A stretch of 64,000 bases of DNA from Megachile rotundata. Lineage: Eukaryota > Arthropoda > Insecta > Hymenoptera > Megachilidae. Where the stretch lies: the NCBI RefSeq assembly GCF_050947335.1, contig NW_027473863.1, positions 1 through 64,000 on the forward strand. The letters run 5' to 3'. Both the position numbers and the translations under genes were made by a program. Positions 50,303 to 63,254 of the stretch are shown here, piece by piece (the first letter of the stretch is position 1; every line of letters starts with the position of its first letter). The notes under the pieces were generated by a model. It ran no database searches. It had not been told where the DNA came from and worked only from the letters and a program-made list of their open reading frames with translations.

Positions 50303-51891
50303 AGTTATGTTAAGTTATCCTATCTGAGCACAATTCAACACCACAATGAACAATTTTGCTCGTTTTGCACGAATTTTGCTCATTTTCGAACGATTCAGCC
50401 TCTAATTCGCACATATCCGCTGTAATTCGACTCTGTACTATCTAGTTATGTTAAGTTATCCTATCTGAGCACAATTCAACACCACAACGAACAATTTTGC
50501 TCGTTTTGAACGAATTATGCTCATTTTCGCACGATTCAGCCTCTAATTCGCACATATCCGCTGTAATTCGACTCTGTACTATCTAGTTATGTTAATTTAT
50601 CCTATCTGAGCACAATTCAACACCACAATGAACAATTTTGCTCGTTTAGCACGAATTTTGCTCGTTTTGAACGAATTTTGCTCATTTTCGAGCGATTCAG
50701 CCTCTAATTTGAACATATCCGCTGTAATTCGACTCTGTACTATCTAGTTATGTTAAGTTATCCTATCTGAGCACAATTCAACACCACAATGAACAATTTT
50801 GCTCGTTTTGCACGAATTATGCTCATTTTCGCACGATTCAGCCTCTAATTCGCACATATCCGCTGTAATTCGACTCTGTACTATCTAGTCATGTTAAGTT
50901 ATCGTAACTGAGCACAATTCAACACCACAATGAACAATTTTGCTCGTTTTGAACGAATTATGCTCATTTTCGCACGATTCAGCCTCTAGTTCGCACATAT
51001 CCGCTGTAATTCGACTCTGTACTATCTAGTTATGTTAAGTTATCCTATCTGAGCACAATTCAACACCACAATGAACAATTTTGCTCGTTTTGCACGAATT
51101 TTGCTCGTTTTGAACGAATTTTGCTCATTTTCGAACGATTCAGCCTCTAATTCGCACATATCCGCTGTAATTCGACTCTGTACTATCTAGTTATGAAGTT
51201 ATCCTATCTGAGCACAATTCGACACCACAATGAACAATTTTGCTCGTTTTGCACGAATTATGCTCATTTTCGCGCGATTCAGCCTCTAATTCGCACATAT
51301 CCGCTGTAATTCGACTCTGTACTATCTAGTCATGTTAAGTTATCGTAACTGAGCACAATTCAACACCTCAATGAACAATTTTGATCGTTTTGAACGAACT
51401 ATGCTCATTTTCGCACGATTCAGCCTCTAATTCGCACATATCCGCTGTAATTCGACTCTGTACTATCTAGTTATGTTAAGTTATCCTATCTGAGCACAAT
51501 TCGACACCACAATGAACAATTTTGCTCGTTTTGCACGAATTATGCTCATTTTCGCACGATTCAGCCTCTAATTCGCACATATCCGCTGTAATTCGACTCT
51601 GTACTATCTAGTCATGTTAAGTTATCCTAACTGAGCACAATTCAACACCACAATGAACAATTTTGCTGGTTTTGAGCGAATTATGCTCATTTTCGCACGA
51701 TTCAGCCTCTAATTCGCACATATCCGCTGTAATTCGACTCTGTACTATCTAGTCTAGTTAAGGTCTCGTAACTGAGCACAATTCAACACCACAATGAACA
51801 ATTTTGATCGTTTTGAACGAATTATGCTCATTTTCGCACGATTCAGCCTCTAATTCGCACATATCCGCTGTAATTCGACTCTGTACTATCT

Positions 51892-52032
51892 AGTTATGTT
51901 AAGTTATCCTATCTGAGCACAATTCAACACCACAATGAACAATTTTGCTCGTTTTGCACGAATTATGCTCATTTTCGCACGATTCAGCCTCTAATTCGCA
52001 CATATCCGCTGTAATTCGACTCTGTACTATCT
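51892..52032 (+). repeat. Representative 141-bp monomer (consensus-like)
   Basis: This copy equals the consensus I derived and serves as the reference. The order is a head (positions 1-22), a conserved block gagcacaattc (24-34), a linker with accacaatgaac (39-50), the subunit zone (about 51-90) with T4 tracts, then a tail holding two taattcg copies (101-107 and 121-127). Positions that vary across the array and act as tags are 4 (t/c), 10-22, 35 (a/g), 45 (t/c), 58-66, 70-78, 89-90, 102, 106, 117-119 and 132-138. Inverted repeats within it are 51915-51925 against 51960-51970 (10 of 11 paired) and 51959-51965 against 51992-51998 (7 of 7). Confidence 0.95.
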
Positions 52033-53344
52033 AGTTATGTTAAGTTATCCTATCTGAGCACAATTCAACATCACAATGAACAATTTCGCTCGTTTTGCAC
52101 GAATTTTGCTCGTTTTGAACGAATTTTGCTCATTTTCGAACGATTCAGCCTCTAATTCGCACATATCCGCTGTAATTCGACTCTGTACTATCTAGTTATG
52201 TTAAGTTATCCTATCTGAGCACAATTCAACACCACAACGAACAATTTTGCTCGTTTTGAACGAATTATGCTCATTTTCGCACGATTCAGCCTCTAATTCG
52301 CACATATCCGCTGTAATTCGACTCTGTACTATCTAGTTATGTTAATTTATCCTATCTGAGCACAATTCGACACCACAATGAACAATTTTGCTCGTTTTGC
52401 ACGAATTATGCTCATTTTCGCGCGATTCAGCATCTAATTCGCACATATCCGCTGTAATTCGACTCTGTACTATCTAGTCATGTTAAGTTATCGTAACTGA
52501 GCACAATTCAACACCTCAATGAACAATTTTGATCGTTTTGAACGAATTATGCTCATTTTCGCACGATTCAGCCTCTAATTCGCACATATCCGCTGTAATT
52601 CGACTCTGTACTATTTAGTTATGTTAAGTTATCCTATCTGAGCACAATTCAACAACACCACAACGAACAATTTTGCTCGTTTTGAACGAATTATGCTCAT
52701 TTTCGCACGATTCAGCCTCTAATTCGCACATATCCGCTGTAATTCGACTCTGTACTATCTAGTTATGTTAAGTTATCCTATCTGAGCACAATTCAACACC
52801 ACAACGAACAATTTTGCTCGTTTTGCACGAAATATGCTCATTTCCGCACGATTCAGCCTCTAATTCGCACATATCCGCTGTAATTCGACTCTGTACTATC
52901 TAGTTATGTTAAGTTATCCTATCTGAGCACAATTCAACACCACAATGAACAATTTTGCTCGTTTTGCACGAATTTTGCTCGTTTTGCACGAATTATGCTC
53001 ATTTTCGCACGATTCAGCCTCTAATTCGCACATATCCGCTGTAATTCGACTCTCTACTATCTAGTTATGTTAAGTTATCCTATCTCAGCACAATTCGACA
53101 CCACAATGAACAATTTTGCTCGTTTTGCACGAATTATACACATTTTCGCACGATTCAGCCTCTAATTCGCACATATCCGCTGTAATTCGACTCTGTACTA
53201 TCTAGTTATGTTAAGTTATCCTATCTGAGCACAATTCAACGCCACAACGAACAATTTTGCTCGTTTTGCACGAATTATGCTCATTTTCGCACGATTCAGC
53301 CTCTAATTCGCACATATCCGCTGTAATTCGACTCTGTACTATCT

Positions 53345-53505
53345 AGTTATGTTAAGTTATCCTATCTGAGCACAATTCAACACCACAATGAACAATTTTG
53401 CTCGTTTTGCACGAATTTTGCTCGTTTTGAACGAATTTTGCTCATTTTCGAACGATTCAGCCTCTAATTCGCACATATCCGCTGTAATTCGACTCTGTAC
53501 TATCT
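53345..53505 (+). repeat. Representative 161-bp monomer with extra 20-bp subunit
   Basis: This monomer is identical in plan to the 141-bp form except for one more copy of a 20-bp subunit (ttttgctcgttttgcacgaa and relatives) in the centre. T4 tracts start at 53396, 53405, 53416, 53425, 53436 and 53445, so spacings are 9, 11, 9, 11 and 9. The last subunit ends in ttttcgaacg rather than ttttcgcacg, which is typical of long monomers. There are 115 such copies, often as adjacent pairs. The 20-bp step is not a multiple of three (161 = 3x53+2), consistent with the lack of coding constraint. Confidence 0.95.
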
Positions 53506-53948
53506 AGTTATGTTAAGTTATCCTATCTGAGCACAATTCAACACCACAATGAACAATTTTGCTCGTTTTGCACGAATTATGCTCATTTTCGCACGATTCA
53601 GCCTCTAATTCGCACATATCCGCTGTAATTCGACTCTGTATTATCTAGTTATGTTAAGTTATCCTATCTGAGCACAATTCGACACCACAATGAACAATTT
53701 TGCTCGTTTTGCACGAATTATACTCATTTTCGCACGATTCAGCCTCTAATTCGCACATATCCGCTGTAATTCGACTCTGTACTATCTAGTTATGTTAAGT
53801 TATCCTATCTGAGCACAATTCAACACCACAACGAACAATTTTGCTCGTTTTGCACGAATTTTGCTCGTTTTGAACGAATTTTGCTCATTTTCGAACGATT
53901 CAGCCTCTAATTCGCACATATCCGCTGTAATTCGAATCTGTACTATCT

Positions 53949-54371
53949 AGTCTAGTTAAGTTATCGTAACTGAGCACAATTCAACACCACAATGAACAAT
54001 TTTGATCGTTTTGAACGAATTATGCTCATTTTCGCACGATTCAGCCTCTAATTCGCACATATCCGCTGTAATTCGAATCTGTACTATCTAGTCTAGTTAA
54101 GTTATCGTAACTGAGCACAATTCAACACCACAATGAACAATTTTGATCGTTTTGAACGAATTATGCTCATTTTCGCACGATTCAGCCTCTAATTCGCACA
54201 TATCCGCTGTAATTCGACTCTGTACTATCTAGTTATGTTAAGTTATCCTATCTGAGCACAATTCGACACCACAATGAACAATTTTGCTCGTTTTGCACGA
54301 ATTATGCTCATTTTCGCACGATTCAGCCTCTAATTCGCACATATCCGCTGTAATTCGGCTCTGTACTATCT
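53949..54371 (+). repeat. Three-monomer link between B1 and B2
   Basis: Starts are 53949, 54090 and 54231. The first two share the head agtctagttaag and the gatcg core and look like a 141-bp tandem duplication of each other. Together with the preceding tails they carry cgaatctg. The third has attcgac and cggctctg. The last two match 60515 and 60656 ahead of B3. Confidence 0.9.
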
Positions 54372-57300
54372 AGTTATGTTAAGTTATCCTATCTGAGCAC
54401 AATTCAACACCACAATGAACAATTTTGCTCGTTTTGCACGAATTTTGCTCATTTTCGAACGATTCAGCCTCTAATTCGCACATATCCGCTGTAATTCGAC
54501 TCTGTACTATCTAGTTATGTTAAGTTATCCTATCTGAGCACAATTCAACACCACAACGAACAATTTTGCTCGTTTTGAACGAATTATGCTCATTTTCGCA
54601 CGATTCAGCCTCTAATTCGCACATATCCGCTGTAATTCGACTCTGTACTATCTAGTTATGTTAATTTATCCTATCTGAGCACAATTCAACACCACAATGA
54701 ACAATTTTGCTCGTTTAGCACGAATTTTGCTCGTTTTGAACGAATTTTGCTCATTTTCGAACGATTCAGCCTCTAATTTGAACATATCCGCTGTAATTCG
54801 ACTCTGTACTATCTAGTTATGTTAAGTTATCCTATCTGAGCACAATTCAACACCACAATGAACAATTTTGCTCGTTTTGCACGAATTATGCTCATTTTCG
54901 CACGATTCAGCCTCTAATTCGCACATATCCGCTGTAATTCGACTCTGTACTATCTAGTCATGTTAAGTTATCGTAACTGAGCACAATTCAACACCACAAT
55001 GAACAATTTTGCTCGTTTTGAACGAATTATGCTCATTTTCGCACGATTCAGCCTCTAGTTCGCACATATCCGCTGTAATTCGACTCTGTACTATCTAGTT
55101 ATGTTAAGTTATCCTATCTGAGCACAATTCAACACCACAATGAACAATTTTGCTCGTTTTGCACGAATTTTGCTCGTTTTGAACGAATTTTGCTCATTTT
55201 CGAACGATTCAGCCTCTAATTCGCACATATCCTCTGTAATTCGACTCTGTACTATCTAGTTATGAAGTTATCCTATCTGAGCACAATTCGACACCACAAT
55301 GAACAATTTTGCTCGTTTTGCACGAATTATGCTCATTTTCGCGCGATTCAGCCTCTAATTCGCACATATCCGCTGTAATTCGACTCTGTACTATCTAGTC
55401 ATGTTAAGTTATCGTAACTGAGCACAATTCAACACCTCAATGAACAATTTTGATCGTTTTGAACGAACTATGCTCATTTTCGCACGATTCAGCCTCTAAT
55501 TCGCACATATCCGCTGTAATTCGACTCTGTACTATCTAGTTATGTTAAGTTATCCTATCTGAGCACAATTCGACACCACAATGAACAATTTTGCTCGTTT
55601 TGCACGAATTATGCTCATTTTCGCACGATTCAGCCTCTAATTCGCACATATCCGCTGTAATTCGACTCTGTACTATCTAGTCATGTTAAGTTATCCTAAC
55701 TGAGCACAATTCAACACCACAATGAACAATTTTGCTGGTTTTGAGCGAATTATGCTCATTTTCGCACGATTCAGCCTCTAATTCGCACATATCCGCTGTA
55801 ATTCGACTCTGTACTATCTAGTCTAGTTAAGGTCTCGTAACTGAGCACAATTCAACACCACAATGAACAATTTTGATCGTTTTGAACGAATTATGCTCAT
55901 TTTCGCACGATTCAGCCTCTAATTCGCACATATCCGCTGTAATTCGACTCTGTACTATCTAGTTATGTTAAGTTATCCTATCTGAGCACAATTCAACACC
56001 ACAATGAACAATTTTGCTCGTTTTGCACGAATTATGCTCATTTTCGCACGATTCAGCCTCTAATTCGCACATATCCGCTGTAATTCGACTCTGTACTATC
56101 TAGTTATGTTAAGTTATCCTATCTGAGCACAATTCAACATCACAATGAACAATTTCGCTCGTTTTGCACGAATTTTGCTCGTTTTGAACGAATTTTGCTC
56201 ATTTTCGAACGATTCAGCCTCTAATTCGCACATATCCGCTGTAATTCGACTCTGTACTATCTAGTTATGTTAAGTTATCCTATCTGAGCACAATTCAACA
56301 CCACAACGAACAATTTTGCTCGTTTTGAACGAATTATGCTCATTTTCGCACGATTCAGCCTCTAATTCGCACATATCCGCTGTAATTCGACTCTGTACTA
56401 TCTAGTTATGTTAATTTATCCTATCTGAGCACAATTCGACACCACAATGAACAATTTTGCTCGTTTTGCACGAATTATGCTCATTTTCGCGCGATTCAGC
56501 CTCTAATTCGCACATATCCGCTGTAATTCGACTCTGTACTATCTAGTCATGTTAAGTTATCGTAACTGAGCACAATTCAACACCTCAATGAACAATTTTG
56601 ATCGTTTTGAACGAATTATGCTCATTTTCGCACGATTCAGCCTCTAATTCGCACATATCCGCTGTAATTCGACTCTGTACTATTTAGTTATGTTAAGTTA
56701 TCCTATCTGAGCACAATTCAACAACACCACAACGAACAATTTTGCTCGTTTTGAACGAATTATGCTCATTTTCGCACGATTCAGCCTCTAATTCGCACAC
56801 ATCCGCTGTAATTCGACTCTGTACTATCTAGTTATGTTAAGTTATCCTATCTGAGCACAATTCAACACCACAACGAACAATTTTGCTCGTTTTGCACGAA
56901 ATATGCTCATTTCCGCACGATTCAGCCTCTAATTCGCACATATCCGCTGTAATTCGACTCTGTACTATCTAGTTATGTTAAGTTATCCTATCTGAGCACA
57001 ATTCAACACCACAATGAACAATTTTGCTCGTTTTGCACGAATTTTGCTCGTTTTGCACGAATTATGCTCATTTTCGCACGATTCAGCCTCTAATTCGCAC
57101 ATATCCGCTGTAATTCGACTCTCTACTATCTAGTTATGTTAAGTTATCCTATCTCAGCACAATTCGACACCACAATGAACAATTTTGCTCGTTTTGCACG
57201 AATTATACACATTTTCGCACGATTCAGCCTCTAATTCGCACATATCCGCTGTAATTCGACTCTGTACTATCTAGTTATGTTAAGTTATCCTATCTGAGCA

Positions 57301-58017
57301 CAATTCAACGCCACAACGAACAATTTTGCTCGTTTTGCACGAATTATGCTCATTTTCGCACGATTCAGCCTCTAATTCGCACATATCCGCTGTAATTCGA
57401 CTCTGTACTATCTAGTTATGTTAAGTTATCCTATCTGAGCACAATTCAACACCACAATGAACAATTTTGCTCGTTTTGCACGAATTTTGCTCGTTTTGAA
57501 CGAATTTTGCTCATTTTCGAACGATTCAGCCTCTAATTCGCACATATCCGCTGTAATTCGACTCTGTACTATCTAGTTATGTTAAGTTATCCTATCTGAG
57601 CACAATTCAACACCACAATGAACAATTTTGCTCGTTTTGCACGAATTATGCTCATTTTCGCACGATTCAGCCTCTAATTCGCACATATCCGCTGTAATTC
57701 GACTCTGTATTATCTAGTTATGTTAAGTTATCCTATCTGAGCACAATTCGACACCACAATGAACAATTTTGCTCGTTTTGCACGAATTATACTCATTTTC
57801 GCACGATTCAGCCTCTAATTCGCACATATCCGCTGTAATTCGACTCTGTACTATCTAGTTATGTTAAGTTATCCTATCTGAGCACAATTCAACACCACAA
57901 CGAACAATTTTGCTCGTTTTGCACGAAATTTGCTCGTTTTGAACGAATTTTGCTCATTTTCGAACGATTCAGCCTCTAATTCGCACATATCCGCTGTAAT
58001 TCGACTCTGTACTATCT
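54372..58017 (+). repeat. Module B, copy 2 (25 monomers, 3,646 bp)
   Basis: Starts follow B1 plus 4,069: 54372, 54513, 54654, 54815, 54956, 55097, 55258, 55397, 55538, 55679, 55820, 55961, 56102, 56263, 56404, 56545, 56686, 56830, 56971, 57132, 57273, 57414, 57575, 57716 and 57857. The same 139-bp and 144-bp irregular monomers (55258, 56686) are present. B1 and B3 share cgagcg in their third monomer where B2 has cgaacg. A simple chain B1 to B2 to B3 is therefore not required. Confidence 0.94.
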
Positions 58018-58299
58018 AGTTATGTTAAGTTATCCTATCTGAGCACAATTCAACACCACAATGAACAATTTTGCTCGTTTTGCACGAATTATGCTCATTT
58101 TCGCACGATTTAGCCTCTAATTCGCACATATCCGCTGTAATTCGACTCTGTACTATCTAGTTATGTTAAGTTATCCTATCTGAGCACAATTCGACACCAC
58201 AATGAACAATTTTGCTCGTTTTGCACGAATTATGCTCATTTTCGCACGATTCAGCCTCTAATTCGCACATATCCGCTGTAATTCGACTCTGTACTATCT
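58018..58299 (+). repeat. Two monomers between B2 and A2
   Basis: Starts are 58018 (gcacg with gatttagcc) and 58159 (attcgac). Both are 141 bp. They replace what would be the link after B1 and lead directly into module A copy 2. Confidence 0.88.
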
Positions 58300-60232
58300 A
58301 GTCATGTTAAGTTATCGTAACTGAGCACAATTCAACACCACAATGAACAATTTTGCTCGTTTTGAACGAATTATGCTCATTTTCGCACGATTCAGCCTCT
58401 AATTCGCACATATCCGCTGTAATTCGACTCTGTACTATCTAGTTATGTTAAGTTATCCTATCTGAGCACAATTCAACACCACAACGAACAATTTTGCTCG
58501 TTTTGCACGAATTACGCTCATTTTCGCACGTTTCAGCCTCTAATTCGCACATATCCGCTGTAATTCGACTCTGTACTATCTAGTTATGTTAAGTTATTAT
58601 ATCTGAGCACAATTCAACACCACAATGAACAATTTTGCTCGTTTTGCACGAATTTTGCTCGTTTTCGCACGATTCAGCCTCTAGTTCGCACATATCCGCT
58701 GTAGTTCGACTCTGTACTATCTAGTTATGTTAAGTTATCCTATCTGAGCACAATTCAACACCACAATGAACAATTTTGCTCGTTTTGCACGAATTTTGCT
58801 CGTTTTGAACGAATTTTGCTCATTTTCGATCGATTCAGCCTCTAATTCGCACATATCCGCTGTAATTCGACTCTGTACTATCTAGTTATGTTAAGTTATC
58901 CTATCTGAGCACAATTCGACACCACGATGAAGAATTTTGCTCGTTTTGCACGAATTATGCTCATTTTCGCACGATTCAGCCTCTAATTCGCACATATCCG
59001 CTGTAATTCGACTCTGTACTATCTAGTTATGTTAAGTTATCCTATCTGAGCACAATTCAACACCACAATGAACAATTTTGCTCGTTTTGCACGAATTATG
59101 CTCATTTTGGCACGATTCAGCCTCTAATTCGCACATATCCGCTGTAATTCGACTCTGTACTATCTAGTTATGTTAAGTTATCCTATCTGAGCACAATTCA
59201 ACACCACAATGAACAATTTTGCTCGTTTTGCACGAATTTTGCTCGTTTTGAACGAATTTTGCTCATTTTCGAACGATTCAGCCTCTAATTCGCACATATC
59301 CGCTGTAATTCGACTCTGTACTATCTAGTTATGTTAAGTTATCCTGTCTGAGCACAATTCAACACCACAATGAACAATTTTGCCCGTTTTGAACGAATTA
59401 TGCTCATTTTCGCACGATTCAGCCTCTAATTCGCACATATCCGCTGTAATTCGACTCTGTACTATCTAGTCATGTTAAGTTATCGTAACTGAGCATAATT
59501 CAACACCACAATGAACAATTTTGCTCGTTTTGAACGAATTATGCTCATTTTCGCACGATTCAGGCTCTAATTCGCACATATCCGCTGTAATTCGACTCTG
59601 TACTATCTAGTTATGTTAAGTTAACCTATCTGAGCACAATTCAACACCACAATGAACAATTTTGCTCGTTTTGCACGAATTTTGCTCGTTTTGAACGAAT
59701 TTTGCTCATTTTCGAACGATTCAGCCTCTAATTTGAACATATCCGCTGTAATTCGACTCTGTACTATCTAGTTATGTTAAGTTATCCTATCTGAGCACAA
59801 TTCAACACCACAATGAAAAATTTTGCTCGTTTTGCACGAATTTTGCTCGTTTTGAACGAATTTTGCTCATTTTCGAACGATTCAGCCTCTAATTCGCACA
59901 TATCCGCTGTAATTCGACTCTGTACTATCTAGTTATGTTAAGTTATCGTAACTGAGCACAATTCGACACCACAATGAACAATTTTGCTCGTTTTGCACGA
60001 ATTATGCTCATTTTCGCACGATTCAGCCTCTAGTTCGCACATATCCGCTGTAATTCGACTCTGTACTTTCTAGTTATGTTAAGTTATCCTATCTGAGCAC
60101 AATTCAACACCACAACGAACAATTTTGCTCGTTTTGCACGAATTTTGCTCGTTTTGTACGAATTTTTCTCATTTTCGAACGATTCAGCCTCTAATTCGCA
60201 CATATCCGCTGTAATTCGACTCTGTACTATCT
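58300..60232 (+). repeat. Module A, copy 2 (13 monomers, 1,933 bp)
   Basis: This is the exact monomer-for-monomer counterpart of 48370-50302 at +9,930 bp, including the five long monomers and every rare tag listed there. Starts are 58300, 58441, 58582, 58723, 58884, 59025, 59166, 59327, 59468, 59609, 59770, 59931 and 60072. The match ends within the tail of the last monomer (cgactctg here, cggctctg in copy 1). Confidence 0.94.
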
Positions 60233-60796
60233 AGTTATGTTATGTTATCCTATCTGAGCACAATTCGACACCACAATGAACAATTTTGCTCGTTTTGCAC
60301 GAATTATGCTCATTTTCGCACGATTCAGCCTCTAATTCGCACATATCCGCTGTAATTCGACTCTGTACTATCTAGTCATGTTAAGTTATCGTAACTGAGC
60401 ACAATTCAACACCACAATGAACAATTTTGCTGGTTTTGAGCGAATTATGCTCATTTTCGCACGATTCAGCCTCTAATTCGCACATATCCGCTGTAATTCG
60501 AATCTGTACTATCTAGTCTAGTTAAGTTATCGTAACTGAGCACAATTCAACACCACAATGAACAATTTTGATCGTTTTGAACGAATTATGCTCATTTTCG
60601 CACGATTCAGCCTCTAATTCGCACATATCCGCTGTAATTCGACTCTGTACTATCTAGTTATGTTAAGTTATCCTATCTGAGCACAATTCGACACCACAAT
60701 GAACAATTTTGCTCGTTTTGCACGAATTATGCTCATTTTCGCACGATTCAGCCTCTAATTCGCACATATCCGCTGTAATTCGGCTCTGTACTATCT
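60233..60796 (+). repeat. Four-monomer link between A2 and B3
   Basis: Starts are 60233 (gttatgttatcc, attcgac), 60374 (gctggttttgagcg, cgaatctg), 60515 (agtctagttaag) and 60656 (attcgac, cggctctg). In the other A-B junction (50302/50303) A meets B directly, so this link adds 564 bp. The last two monomers match 54090-54371. The 60374 monomer has the gagcg core seen inside B at 51610, 55679 and 62104. Confidence 0.9.
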
Positions 60797-63254
60797 AGTT
60801 ATGTTAAGTTATCCTATCTGAGCACAATTCAACACCACAATGAACAATTTTGCTCGTTTTGCACGAATTTTGCTCATTTTCGAACGATTCAGCCTCTAAT
60901 TCGCACATATCCGCTGTAATTCGACTCTGTACTATCTAGTTATGTTAAGTTATCCTATCTGAGCACAATTCAACACCACAACGAACAATTTTGCTCGTTT
61001 TGAACGAATTATGCTCATTTTCGCACGATTCAGCCTCTAATTCGCACATATCCGCTGTAATTCGACTCTGTACTATCTAGTTATGTTAATTTATCCTATC
61101 TGAGCACAATTCAACACCACAATGAACAATTTTGCTCGTTTAGCACGAATTTTGCTCGTTTTGAACGAATTTTGCTCATTTTCGAGCGATTCAGCCTCTA
61201 ATTTGAACATATCCGCTGTAATTCGACTCTGTACTATCTAGTTATGTTAAGTTATCCTATCTGAGCACAATTCAACACCACAATGAACAATTTTGCTCGT
61301 TTTGCACGAATTATGCTCATTTTCGCACGATTCAGCCTCTAATTCGCACATATCCGCTGTAATTCGACTCTGTACTATCTAGTCATGTTAAGTTATCGTA
61401 ACTGAGCACAATTCAACACCACAATGAACAATTTTGCTCGTTTTGAACGAATTATGCTCATTTTCGCACGATTCAGCCTCTAGTTCGCACATATCCGCTG
61501 TAATTCGACTCTGTACTATCTAGTTATGTTAAGTTATCCTATCTGAGCACAATTCAACACCACAATGAACAATTTTGCTCGTTTTGCACGAATTTTGCTC
61601 GTTTTGAACGAATTTTGCTCATTTTCGAACGATTCAGCCTCTAATTCGCACATATCCGCTGTAATTCGACTCTGTACTATCTAGTTATGAAGTTATCCTA
61701 TCTGAGCACAATTCGACACCACAATGAACAATTTTGCTCGTTTTGCACGAATTATGCTCATTTTCGCGCGATTCAGCCTCTAATTCGCACATATCCGCTG
61801 TAATTCGACTCTGTACTATCTAGTCATGTTAAGTTATCGTAACTGAGCACAATTCAACACCTCAATGAACAATTTTGATCGTTTTGAACGAACTATGCTC
61901 ATTTTCGCACGATTCAGCCTCTAATTCGCATATATCCGCTGTAATTCGACTCTGTACTATCTAGTTATGTTAAGTTATCCTATCTGAGCACAATTCGACA
62001 CCACAATGAACAATTTTGCTCGTTTTGCACGAATTATGCTCATTTTCGCACGATTCAGCCTCTAATTCGCACATATCCGCTGTAATTCGACTCTGTACTA
62101 TCTAGTCATGTTAAGTTATCCTAACTGAGCACAATTCAACACCACAATGAACAATTTTGCTGGTTTTGAGCGAATTATGCTCATTTTCGCACGATTCAGC
62201 CTCTAATTCGCACATATCCGCTGTAATTCGACTCTGTACTATCTAGTCTAGTTAAGGTCTCGTAACTGAGCACAATTCAACACCACAATGAACAATTTTG
62301 ATCGTTTTGAACGAATTATGCTCATTTTCGCACGATTCAGCCTCTAATTCGCACATATCCGCTGTAATTCGACTCTGTACTATCTAGTTATGTTAAGTTA
62401 TCCTATCTGAGCACAATTCAACACCACAATGAACAATTTTGCTCGTTTTGCACGAATTATGCTCATTTTCGCACGATTCAGCCTCTAATTCGCACATATC
62501 CGCTGTAATTCGACTCTGTACTATCTAGTTATGTTAAGTTATCCTATCTGAGCACAATTCAACATCACAATGAACAATTTCGCTCGTTTTGCACGAATTT
62601 TGCTCGTTTTGAACGAATTTTGCTCATTTTCGAACGATTCAGCCTCTAATTCGCACATATCCGCTGTAATTCGACTCTGTACTATCTAGTTATGTTAAGT
62701 TATCCTATCTGAGCACAATTCAACACCACAACGAACAATTTTGCTCGTTTTGAACGAATTATGCTCATTTTCGCACGATTCAGCCTCTAATTCGCACATA
62801 TCCGCTGTAATTCGACTCTGTACTATCTAGTTATGTTAAGTTATCCTATCTGAGCACAATTCGACACCACAATGAACAATTTTGCTCGTTTTGCACGAAT
62901 TATGCTCATTTTCGCGCGATTCAGCCTCTAATTCGCACATATCCGCTGTAATTCGAGTCTGTACTATCTAGTCATGTTAAGTTATCGTAACTGAGCACAA
63001 TTCAACACCTCAATGAACAATTTTGATCGTTTTGAACGAATTATGCTCATTTTCGCACGATTCAGCCTCTAATTCGCACATATCCGCTGTAATTCGACTC
63101 TGTACTATTTAGTTATGTTAAGTTATCCTATCTGAGCACAATTCAACAACACCACAACGAACAATTTTGCTCGTTTTGAACGAATTATGCTCATTTTCGC
63201 ACGATTCAGCCTCTAATTCGCACATATCCGCTGTAATTCGACTCTGTACTACCT
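60797..63254 (+). repeat. Module B, copy 3, first 17 monomers (2,458 bp)
   Basis: Starts are 60797, 60938, 61079, 61240, 61381, 61522, 61683, 61822, 61963, 62104, 62245, 62386, 62527, 62688, 62829, 62970 and 63111. It keeps the 139-bp monomer (61683) and the 144-bp monomer (63111). The 62829 monomer has gttaagttatcc where B1 and B2 have gttaatttatcc. The match to B stops after 63254, with the next eight B monomers missing. Confidence 0.93.

Larger units (their letters stand above)
50303..53948 (+). repeat. Module B, copy 1 (25 monomers, 3,646 bp)
   Basis: Starts are 50303, 50444, 50585, 50746, 50887, 51028, 51189, 51328, 51469, 51610, 51751, 51892, 52033, 52194, 52335, 52476, 52617, 52761, 52902, 53063, 53204, 53345, 53506, 53647 and 53788. 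Those at 50585, 51028, 52033, 52902, 53345 and 53788 are 161 bp; 51189 is 139 bp (head agttatgaagtt) and 52617 is 144 bp (an extra aca in caacaacacc). Copy 2 lies 4,069 bp downstream with about five visible changes (50692, 51164, 52432, 52731, 53859). Confidence 0.94.

Noticed and set aside
53930..54090. RNA polymerase III B-box (ttcgaatc here, ttcgactc in most monomers) suggesting a tRNA-derived satellite
   Set aside because: Eight of eleven B-box bases match, but I found no A-box at a proper distance, no acceptor-stem pairing and no T-run just downstream. Likely coincidence.
36167..63254. Assembly artefact as the cause of near-perfect duplications (725 bp, modules A and B)
   Set aside because: It cannot be excluded without reads, but the copies carry private differences, fusion tails and different flanks, so I treat them as real with that caveat.
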